In this document: in pieces, positions 23,901 to 35,900 of the stretch
How the letters are laid out: each line of letters begins with the position of its first letter
How positions within the stretch are numbered: position 1 is the stretch's first letter
Assembly (NCBI RefSeq): GCF_958295425.1
Contig: NC_081149.1
Span: 21,238,972 to 21,302,971, forward strand
Origin: Solea solea
Taxonomy: Eukaryota; Chordata; Actinopteri; Pleuronectiformes; Soleidae
Direction of reading: 5' to 3'
DNA: 64,000 nucleotides
Program-made: the position numbers and the translations under genes
Notes under the pieces: model-generated
What the model saw: only the letters and a program-made list of their open reading frames with translations
Databases searched by the model: none
Told to the model about the DNA's origin: nothing

Positions 23901-26900
23901 TGATTCCTCAAAGCATAGTTCAATTCTACAATCTCGCTCTTCGTCTCCCTCACGTGGAAATCTACCGTTCAGACGCAGTGAGTCCACTGTTTCCCTTAGC
24001 AAGCATAATTTTGATGGTGGAGGGCGGTCTCAAGGGGCAGAACCAGGATCCAGAAGCTCCTTGCAAAGCACACATGCCCGACGCTTTGAGTCGGGAACAC
24101 TGCCAAAAAACTTCAAATCGCTGGCTGGTTCAGTCCAATCCCAATCCAGCACGGTTTCTGACTTTAGGAGTGCCTTGAGGAAAACAGAAGTAAATGGGAC
24201 TTGGAGTTCTCGGGGTCAGGAGAGCAGAAGCTCATCTCCCTCCAGGAGGGACTATAACTCTCAGCGACCTATGTCTCTCCGTAAAACTGAAACCATAAGC
24301 AGTTCTCCACCAGGACATGGGCGCGGCAGTCGTACTTCATCTCCAACTAGGAGAACTTCTGCAAGTCGACATGACAGTCACAGTTCCTCACCACCACGGA
24401 GAAATTACAGCTCATCGAGCCAGACCCTCTTACGTAAATCTGAATCAATCATGTCTCTGAATGGACGTAGTCACTACGGACGCTGTGGGTCTCCAATAAG
24501 AGAAGGCTATGACATTGAAAGCCAAGCTCTGTTGCGAAATTCAGCAGCAAGGAATGGACTGAATGATCAAGAAAATGAACAAGAAAGTCCCACCATGTCT
24601 CCACCCAGGCAAGGTTATAACACACCGAGCCAATCCATACTCCGTAAGACAGAATCGAACCCCGTTGGTAGCAATCGAGGTCATGACAGCCGTTGCTCCT
24701 CCCCCGGAAGAAGAGGCTATGAAACCCCTAATCAATATCAGCTTAAGAAAACAGACACCAGTGGTTCATTAAAGAGCCGTAGTCATGAAAGTCGTAACTC
24801 CTCGCCCTCAAGGAGAAGCTATGAGGCACCTTCTCAGTCTCTGCTGCGCAAATCTGAGGAAAACAGGTCTGTGAGAAGTTGTGATAGCCGCAGTTTGTCA
24901 CCCTCAAGGAAAAGCTATCATGGCTCAGACCAACACTTACAACGGAAAACACAAACTAACAACTCCCTGCACAGCAAAAAACCCAGCAGCCGCAACACTT
25001 CTCCCACTGGAAAAGGCAACAGTGACCCACCAGGATATTCTGTCCTCAGAAATGCCACTAATGGGGGCTCCAGTCATTTTTCTCAGAGAAAAAACACTTA
25101 CAATGACACAAAGTCTGACTCCAAACACTCGCCACGGTCCTGGCGGGAATCAACTCACACCCTTCGCAGCTCTTCATTATCTCGTTCAGCTTCACCCTCA
25201 AGACAGACCCCAAGTGGGAACAGAGCAGCTCCTGTTACCTTGGAAACCCCTCGGAGCCCCAGCAGCAGCAGCATCAGGTCTAGGGGTGGCAGACACGTCC
25301 ATGAGGATCGCTGCCTCTCTCCTAAAGACAAAAGGCCCTCCCTCCACACACGCAGCCCTTCTCCTCCACCTCAAATTCAAATGCAGCGGCACACCTCCTC
25401 TCAGAGCTCCATGGAGTCCTCTGAGTCAGCCCAGCTGTCAGTGGGGTCCACAGGAAGGAACAGGGAGGAGTACGCAGCATTGGCAGACCTGCCCAAAGTC
25501 AAGAGAATCCATCTGAGGGAAGAACCAGGGCACGTGGGACAGCCTCACAACCAGCAACCCCCTCGGAGACAGGAACTCTTCAAACCAGCAAGGTTAGACT
25601 TTGATTCAACTCAGGTAACACAGTATCTAAATTTAAATCTAACAATGACAAGACTAATGTTACATATTCTGTTGAGTAGTGCTCTTGCAGCAGCCGAAAC
25701 CTTTCCAACACTGTAGAAATCTATATTTCTAGTCAAGGTAATGGACCATTTTATTTTGGTTACCTTTTAATGACATCACGTGCTTTACTGTCTCTGCTAT
25801 AACTTTCTCACAGTGAGAAAGGGAATGTTTGTTGTTATGTTTATTAAGTGCATCACTTAGCTCAAATACACAGGGAAGACAACTAAAATTCCCACGATCC
25901 CTTGCTGCTTCCTGACACCGTCCAACTAGGCCTTTGACTGAGAGACTCCTACAGGCATACTGTGTGTTTAACAATAAATAGTGAAGCTGTCCACAATGTA
26001 AGAGTGTACATCACAACTATTTGATGCTTGATTGCGTTGCTTTATCCACACAATCAGTTTGGATCATTGATGATTACCTGTGTGTGCTTTTACAGCCACT
26101 CCTTGAGCAAACATCCATCCAGAGAGTGGGATGAGACTGTGGACACTGAAAGAGAATGGCACTATAGTGGCAGTGGTTACCTGTCTCGGGCTCACTCCAC
26201 CACCTCATTACAAGTAGGTTGACAGCCTGGAGTGAAGACGACATTCAATCACAGTACTTTTTTTTTATTCTTCTCTTGATCCAGCTGCGTAAATCTTAGT
26301 TCTATTTGAGTAACCTTTTAAAAAAAAAAGTAAACACAATGTTTTACATTTAGTAAAATGGTACTTCTTCCCTTTGTTTTGCCAGTGAAGTCAAACATAA
26401 AGAATATTGGATTTCCTAGTACAATATAATCCATAACAGTACAATTGTGGCTCTGTTGGTTTCTCTTACCTGATGTGTTAATGCTTAACCACATCTTCCA
26501 CATACCATACACTAGAATGGAAAAAGTCAGTGGATGTGAAACTAAGTTGGTCTCTATATTTGCTTATTAGGACCTTGATTATAACTACACAGCATCACAG
26601 TTAGATTTAAATCATAATGGAGCATTATCACCTAATCAGAACATTTAAAATTGGTACTGAACACAAAACAATCAAAAATAGGACAAATTAGATTGTTTCA
26701 AATGACATTTTCTATTCAGACGTAAATAATTTTTTATGCCCTAATAACTACAAGCTGTTCTTCTCCAGAGGTCTGGCAGTCCCACAGCAGATGAAGGCAG
26801 TTCTTGGAAAGGTAGTCACCACAAAGTAGAACAAATGCAGGTATGTGGTCCACCCCAGTCCATTCTTAAGCCGTTTTCAGGCATGAATTCTGGGTAATGT

Positions 26901-29900
26901 CAGGAGATTTGGGTCAGGAAATCCTCCAGAGTTTTTGGCAAGAGATTTTCTTCTGCGTGCATTCAAAGCACCAGGAGAATCTTTAGAGGATTCAGGTGAG
27001 GGGTTGATGCCTGGTTTCATTATACAGGCGGCAGGACACCCATTCACTGGCTGAGGATCCTGCAGAGGTCCACAGACGTCTACTAGAATGTATACTCAGG
27101 ACTGGCAGGAGAAGCTCCACAGTGACTTTTGCAGACATTTGTAGTCACACATTCAGCCCCTGTGCACAATCTCCAAAGAATCTCTGGATTCTGAAAGCAG
27201 CTTCATTGTATCGCTCTGTAGAGACAATCTCCCACTCTCTATGGCACTGTATGTGGGGAGTGATGTCATACAGTTGATTCTCCTCTTATCCGTCATCTTT
27301 GAAGTGAATGCCAAAAATCTCGAGCACACATGGTTTGACGAATTTTCTTGCAGCTGAGTCTATTTTAATATATGCTGTCTTTCTGCTTCATATTTACCAG
27401 ACTGCTGCTGGCAGCTGATCCAGTGCTGACACACATTCTGTCTATAATTATACAGCTTTTCATGCACTTGGCAAACTAACCTGCTGGCATGTCTTTACAC
27501 TGTGTGGCTTTTTAAATTCTCTGCATGTTGTTTGTGTGTGTGTGTGTGTGTGTAGATACTTCACCTACACCCTACAGGCATTTCATAGGAATGACTGAGC
27601 TTTGTCAATTGTGGTCTGCTGGGGCATGTGTTGAAATTCCTGAACTGAAACCAATAGCTACCAAAAGAGGATTTCAGAGGAGGGGGAGTGTCACTCTATA
27701 TAAAAGCCCAAAAGATGTTAAGTAAGGAAAATATATCCAGTATATTAGATAAACCTTTCCATGCCATGGAATTCTAATCAAGTTATTATTCCGTTACTAT
27801 CCTGATTCTGAGCAAGTCCTTAGAAAGGAAATATCACATGATCCCACTCACGTATGATGAGTTTCAGCTGTATCATCAGCAGCGTACTACAGAATGGAAA
27901 ACAAACAAAAAGAGTTATAGATATAAATGCAAATGCACTTTACATTATATTACTAAACTCTTCTAAACATTTGTGTTTATTGTTTTTGCAAAATCACATT
28001 GCATTTTTCACACAACAACAACAAAAGAGTGTAGACATTAACCAACACACAAGGAACTTACTTTCACTGTTGTTCTATATATTAAAAAAACAACACAAAA
28101 ATGTGTTATTTTACATAAAACAAATTTTGGGTGGCTTTGATGCATTATTAGTTTTTGTGTAGAAGCCAATTTAAAATGTACTACCCTCTTAAGTCGTAAC
28201 ATTCCAAAAAAACAGCTATAAAAATTGAACAGATTGTTTTTCTGCTATTGTTTGGTTAAACCTGATCAAAACTATTAATGATTATCAGGATTTTAACCCT
28301 TTAAATGTACCTGATGCTATATTTTTAGGAAAAAAACACACACAAAATTGTTACAGTATATGGAAAATAACCATTTTTTATTTTTTATTGGAATGTTTGC
28401 TATTTTCGACATGGGCTGAAGTTGTTTAAGATACGTGTACAGAAAATTTATTAATCTGTAATTGTTTTGACAGTTTTTGGAAGTGGACATTTTTGTCCTC
28501 TAATGACGTAAGAGGGTAGAGTAAAGTAAACTGACACCTGAGGGTTGAAATGGACTCCCAATGTTTTTAAAAGTCTTACCTTGCAATGACTGCATGTGAC
28601 ATACATTGTTGGTAGTAATAATAGAGACTATAATGTTCCTCATGTGGCCTGGTAGGTTAGGACCCTCTCTTGTGGACCCTCTGTGCCTCAGCAGGTCCTC
28701 GGACCTCATGTTTTGCACAGACAGAGCAGAGGCAGCACCGTGTGGTTTTTTTCTCTCTCAAACTATCTTCGCGGATCCGCCCAGGAAGTGGCAGAAAGAC
28801 GGAGGCAGAGCAAGGCACACGTAACATTAGCTTCTCGCTGCTTTTCACAAAGTCGAGAAACTGTGGGTTTTTTTAATCACCCACACGTTCACCCACATTT
28901 ACCCGGATTAAAACGGATTCTTCTTGGGACAGGACACACTGCTGCCGTGGACTCTGGCGCTTCGCTAGATTCAGTGAACATGGCTATGAATGGCGGGGTT
29001 TTACTTTAACGCTTTTACCAGAGACGACGAAGCTGTGTTTCAAGTTTGAGAGCAAGAAGAGTTGTTGTTTTTTTACGTCTGTTTGTTTGTTTTTGTGCGC
29101 TAACGGTGCTTTTATTTTGTCTTTCTTTCACCTTCTCTGGACGCTGCTATCATGACGGTAAGTTAAACATCTCCGTGAAAGCACTTTTGTTTTTCCTGTC
29201 TGTCACTTCTTCCTGAATTTATATTGCAAATGAAATCTGGCCTGGCGCAAGCCTGTGTAACATTTAATACAAAAAAAGTGGAGCTGTCGAGTAATACATC
29301 TTATATTTCAACATGTCAAAGTTCAATATTACAAATCAGAAACGGCCTTATAGAGTCGATTTATCAATAACTTCATTTGGACTCGTTATATTTAGAATTA
29401 ATTTATTCTACTGTATGTGTTAGGACTTTGGATATATTTGAAATAAAAATTGCCCAAATGACGGCTGGAAATCAAGCATTAACTATTTAACTACGGAGTT
29501 TGATTAACATTTTTATTATAAAGATTAATGCAGATAATAAGTAATAATAATGATGATTTTTTTTTTCATTTGGAGTTTAATAAATGATATAATCACTGAG
29601 ATGTTTTGCCTCAGATTTGTTTGCATATGTTGTTAGTTTAAAACCAAGATTAAATGGTTCATACTTGGTAACAAAAATCGTCTGAGACTGCCAGATATTT
29701 ACCACTACAATTGCCTGTGTTGATTGATTTGTACGTTTTTATTGTGGTCCAAGCATAAATGCTCAAATTATTGCTATTTAAACACATTTTAACATTTTTG
29801 TGGGCCAATACAACATGTCTGTCTGCAGGTGTGGTGCAGTTTTATCTGTGTTTATCTGTCTCAGTGTTTACAGTTGCAGGACGTGTTTATAATTAGTAGC

Positions 29901-32900
29901 AGTGTCAGTTTGTTACAGCAAGCCCTGATGTTTTCGTGTTTGCTCAGACATGGTTTTTACTTTGCTCAGAGAGCTACTCTATATCTATTTAACAAAACAG
30001 AACCAAGTGAAGGGGGGAGACCCATACATGCTGTAATCTATGCTAATGAGGGACAGGGTCAGGAAGAGTGGACATCGTCTGTAGCTGTCACCACTCTTTT
30101 GACCTTCTTTCCTCTGTCATAGAAGAACAGGTCGCTGTTCTGAAAGCATGAAAACAAGGAGAAGCCCTGTTGCATTATGGTTATTCATAACAAATGCCGG
30201 CCTGCTGTGTGTTTCCCCCTCTTGACTGCTCCCTGACCTTGCTTTTCGGCATGTATAGACAAGATAACTTTAATTTATGATGAGGTTTGGCACATTGTAG
30301 CGTGCTCCTCTTGCGTATTCCCATATACAAACATGCAGTTTGGGTAAGCAGAAAACACCCCAGCAATACCTTTCAAATTGGATTATACAATTTATATAAT
30401 TCAGTTATATCTTCTGTTGCTCTACATCACGAGGGTGGTGATGAAAGTAACTCAAAAAAAAATTTGGTCAGAACAAGAAACTTCTTTAAAAGCGGCGTTA
30501 TCTTGTGCAGCTGTCAGTCTGTGAAATATGCTTCCTGTTTGTTGGCAACACCTAGTGTTATATGTTATGTTATATGTGTTTGTTTGTGTTTCTCTCTGTT
30601 GAGAAGACATTAAACATTTCTCAACGTGGTCATGAGACCTCAACATTTGTCAGATTAAAGAAGCTCAGTATCATAAAGGAGCTGGATTACACTGAGAGAA
30701 ACTGGGTGGAGCTGTGGTTTACAGGAACACAAGTCAAGTCAGGATGGGGATGTAAATACAGAACCTGACTGTTTGGAACAGACATATACAAGAGTTCAAA
30801 TATGAGCGACAAAGATAGAAAAACAAACTGGGCAAAAGACATTTAAAGATTCACAAAGATAGTTTTTAAAAAAGGTGGAACATGAGGTGACAAATGCAGT
30901 GAGAGATTGAAATGTAGAGGAATGTAATAGTGAAGAATGATAAGTTAAGGCAGGAATGTATGCTGGAAAAAGTTGCCTAATCTTAATCAGGGATCAGCAC
31001 TTCTTGAGGTACCCCGTGCATGTTTTCCTCTTCCTGTCATCGAGTCTAAAGCTAAAGCAGGCCTGTTCCTGGAAACAGTGCAGGGTAGCTACGACTTCTA
31101 ATGTATCATCTCCCACTGCACCGCCGAAGCCAGAGACATGCGTTATATTTCATAATGTGCAACAGAGTTGAGTTATTATGGAGGAGTGACTGTCGACACC
31201 GGTGTTCCCACTGCAAATCTCTCGCAAGATTCCAAACCTCTCCTCCCTGCACCAGCGATGCACTGCTTTTAATCTTCATGTCAGCTGTCTGTAGGTTATT
31301 TGTGAGGTTGCAGTGACTGTTGGCTTTCCTGTAGTGTCATTATTTTGATGTCATTTTCACACCTCCTGCATCTGCCTTTGCAGCCGCCGCCTATTTTTCA
31401 TATCTGGTGCAAGGGTTCTCATCCTCACCCAAAAAACTTCACATGTGAAAGTTGTTTTTCAACATAGTCGAGGTGGTAAATGTCCTCCACTCGATCATCT
31501 GTAGTTGCTGATTTTAGGAAGTCCCTCCCTGTCATGTGCCATCTTTTGATGGTTAAATAGGTTGCCTCTGTCTTTGTGGATTTCTTTGTGCAGATACAGT
31601 ACTTGATCACAGGCTTCTTTCATTCTTTCTTGTCCACTTTTTGGCTTCTCACCTACTGATTTTCAAAGGGCGTTATTTGGGAAACATTTGAGTTTTTTTC
31701 TGGACAGTGATGTAAGGTTTTATAGTCTACAGTTATGCACCACATTGGGAATTATGCTCCTTGTTTACAAGTGAAGCTGAGAGGTTTCTGGAAGTGCCAT
31801 CATATGTTGCAGAGTTAGAGGTCAACTGATATGTTTTTCTATAGTAATCAGGACCACTGGTGGTTGATGTATGAAGCAGATGTTTTTAACCCCCACTATG
31901 TCCCTGCTGGGTTTATTTCTCTCTTTTTCTTCCATCTGATAAAATATTGCAGTTTAATGCACCAAGGTTGTATATGTGCTTTAAAGTGCTTGAATTCTAA
32001 TGTTGTGTTTTAAGGTTTGAAAAGTGCTTGATTTACACAGACAAAAAACAAAGATCTGTCCAAACTTTACATGAAGATCAGTGAACCTGTGTATACTGTG
32101 TTCTCTGTCTTTCTCTGTCTTTCTCTCTCTCTCTGCCTCGCAGCCTGACCTCCTGAACTTTAAAAAGGGATGGATGTCAAAACTGGACAACAGTGGAGAG
32201 GTAAAGTAAAGCTGATGTCACATCTTCACTGCCTTCTTGACTCAATCCCTCACTCCTCATAGGAACATTTGTGTGTAAACGATAGTGTCAGATTATCCTT
32301 GTAATGAAATAACAATAATAGCTCTGTGGCTTTAGGCACAAATGGTGTCTTGTCTCTTTGAATGACAATTTTAATCTCAATTTCTCACTTCATACTTTAA
32401 GTGCTCAGTTTATCACGAGGCCTTCATGTGTCACTGATAAGTGTGGTGACCCATCTAGAAATTGAACATTAATACAACTCTTTTTGTTGTTACATTCTCA
32501 GATATCGCTGTCTTATTGTTTTGAAACTTTCTGCATTTGGACTGATGTTTTGCTGATCTCACTTCAGTCTTGGATTAATTCATAATCTCTTGTGTTTAGT
32601 GGAAGAAGCATTGGTTTGTTCTGACGGATGCTGGACTGAAGTACTACAGAGACTCGAGTGCAGAGGAGGTAGGTATTTTTGTTTTATATCTGACTTTTAT
32701 GATCATCTCCATAATGGCATGTATCAAACCAGGAGTGTTCCAAACAGAAACAAGTATGGTGTATAGTTTCTGGCAATGAAAAGGGGGTAAGAATGTATCC
32801 TGTTTCTGTGAAGATTGTGATTGTTTTGTTATGTTTTCTGTGCAGAAAGATGATATGGACGGGGAGATTGACCTGAAACACTGTGTGAACGTGTCGGAGT

Positions 32901-32951
32901 TTGATGTGGAGAAGAACTATGGTTTTCAGATACAGGTTCGTATCTTTGTGT

Positions 32952-32983
<32 letters not shown>

Positions 32984-35900
32984 TGTCATTTCCTTTTTCA
33001 TTCTCTTTCATTATCCTCTCCACCTCTCTCTGTATTTCTCCTTTTTATCATTTCTATCTCATTTCACATCTGTTGCACGTTTCCATCTCCTTTAATTGTG
33101 TCCTCTTTTGTTCTCCAGACAAGAGAGGCAGTGTTCACGCTGTCCGCTATGACGGCTGGGATCAGGCGGAACTGGATCGAGGTTTTAAAGAAGTCTGTTA
33201 GGCCGAGCAGCTCTCCAGACCTCACGCAGTAAGTGCAGTTGAATCATTGTTCATAAACCCTTGTACATGATTAATTAGGCAATTTTAATGTAAGACTAAT
33301 AATATGTTGATATTTAGATGGTTACTGTGTGTATTATATTGTCAGACCTGGCACGCTGGCCTCTAATGCACTCACAGTTACTGTGACTTAATTGTCAGAG
33401 AATGAACTAATTCTGTTTTGGCGGGAGCTCAACCTTGAATAAACACAGTCAAATAAGCAGCTCTGTTACTCACAAGCACCAGCTACTTTGGCTCTGTTTT
33501 AGTTGCTGTGCACTTTGGCAGATGCATACGGATGAAATTCCCCTTATTAGTTTGGAGTGTCACCAAACACAATATATTTTGTTTACTTAATGATTCACCG
33601 TCAGCTGAGTGATCACCCTGAGTCAGGGGTGTCAAACTCAAATGACCTGGGGGCTAATTTGGTCAAGCGGGGGCCGACATAGAAGAAAAAAGGTGGAAAA
33701 AACAACTATTTAGTAGATTTACTGTTTAATTGATTTACTGTAGGAATTATGAGGCTATCAGCTAAAAGAATAAATCATTTTATCTCTTTTCTTCTCTAGA
33801 TTACCAGATAGCAACAGTGACAAGGAAAACTCACATTCACGCTTCCTGCAGTCTTCCCGTCGCCTATCGTCACGTCACAATGAGGGCCAGTCAGAAACTC
33901 TGACCCTCGCGCCACCCTCTCAGCGTAGGTTCGACTACGTTGAGCTGTCACCTGTTCCCGTGTCATCCAGTTCTCTTCCGTCCCATCAGAGGGAAGCAGG
34001 AGAGGGGCAGGGGAGGGAGCACGTCCAGTGGCAGGAGGAGAGGAGCACAAACAGCCAGTGGGAGGCATTGCTTTCCAGGAAGGGCACGGGCACAGGATCC
34101 AATCAAAGGCTACGCCTTGAGGACGAACTGGAGAAAAAGTGGTCGGAGTTTGAGCGTATGCCTTTGAAGGAGATGAGCGCTTTGCCACCAATGGGATCAC
34201 GGCCCTCCAGCCAGTCAGCCAATGAGGCGCTGCAGAGGGAGGTAGTGCGTGGAGATGATTTTCCTAATTTGCGAAATGAATAAAATGCAAATTAAACCCT
34301 TCATCTGTTTGGATGAAGTTGAAATTTCCCGTTTCTATCTTTTAACATTTGAACCTATTTTCTGACTTTTCTCTGCTCTTCAACACTGTTTTACATTTGA
34401 AATATTGGACATTCATATTATTATATAGTGGGAAACGAGAAAAAGCCAAAACAAAAACCAACAACTGCTGATTTAAGCAAGTGCTTGTAAAAAATACTTG
34501 AAGCTATGTTGAAGATACTGCTGACACTTGTGCCTGTTCTGTCTCTGTGTGATTTGATGTGCACCTTGGTTTGAATCTGCTGTGTATTTGTAGTCTTAAT
34601 CTGCAACATGAGGCTTGGGAAAAAGCTCTGCTTAGCTTTTTAATAGACAAACAATTTACAGACAGTTGGTAAATTCATGTCAAAGAGAAGCCAGTGTGCA
34701 TTTCTTCATTCTCAAGCTTCTTTAGCTGATAAGGTCAGCTTTAAGTTCAGTTTTTTTTAAACTTGATCACTGTAGCAAACATGAAATCCAACTGTGCATA
34801 AATTGATGGGTGTTCGCCCGCCACCTTTGTCGCTCAGTGGGCTTTACCTCTGTGCTTGTCTTTTCTCAGGTGGCGTCACTGAGGCAGCAGCTGGAGGATC
34901 TACATCAGGGGGGAAGAGGAAGGGATGGGATTGGGGGAGGAGGAGGAGGAGGAGAAGTACGACGAGGCTGCGCTCCTGAGACTCCCTGCGGCCGCAGCCT
35001 GGTAGCCATGGAGCAAGCTCACCGACAGGCGGTGGGGGAGCTGCAGAGGCAACATGAACGTCAGGTGAAGGAGCTGGAGACGGAGAAAAACAGGCTGCTG
35101 CTGGAGGAGACGCAGGACACAGCACGAGGTCAGCAGTCTGTAGTGATGGTAGCCGTCATTGTTTTAGTAATCTAGGATTAAATATTAGAGGTTTGCTCAA
35201 CTTATTCAGTGCCCGTAATAGAGAGTGTAGGTATGATGTGAATTTTTTCCATAACAAACCACATTTAAAGGGGAAAAAAGTGCACATCATTACTCTGTAA
35301 TGCTCCCATTCCACTACAAGTCAATTGTGTGATTCAATTTTCAGTAGATGTCTGTTGGTAATGCATTTTTTAAACTTTACTGTCACGTTGTAATAGACAG
35401 CATTTTGGCTTAAACATGCCATTAAGATGTTAAAAGTGATAACACATTGTCAGAAAATTACACAATCTGTATTTATATCGATCCCCTCTAAGCCTCGCTT
35501 TAACTTTGTTATTCTTTTGTCCATTTGGGAAAACAATGATTTGTAATTTCACAGAGGGACTGTGTTATTCCATTCCATGCACATAAGGGGGTTGCGTCTG
35601 TTCTAACACAACACAACACCAACTCAGAGGAAAAGTGCACGTGTCCTTGTTGGCTTCTTACTACCGGCTACTGTTTTAATGGCAGTTGCTGAACAGGACG
35701 TCACAGGGACACTTAAGTTGTTTGTTGCTCTTAAACATTGCGTCAATATCATGTCCTTTTTAAACACAGTTTATGACTTTTAGGTGCCGTTATCACAAGG
35801 TCATGTTGAAGTTTCTGTGTTTCCGTTTCAGTGATGGAGGCTTTGAGGAAGAAGCACAAGGAGGAGTTGGAGAGAGAGGTGGAGACGGTGAAGAGGCTGA

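Noticed and set aside
24881..25516. 211-codon open frame in a second frame of the large triobp exon
   Set aside because: It is open only because the Ser/Pro/Arg-rich repeat coding is low in stop codons in shifted frames. It has no own start context and the product has no family resemblance. The frame in use is fixed by splice phases and the family match.
25615..25620. CAG|GTAACA at the end of the large triobp exon as the main donor
   Set aside because: Using it puts the next exon (26096) out of frame with an early TGA; the donor at 25593 restores phase with all downstream exons.
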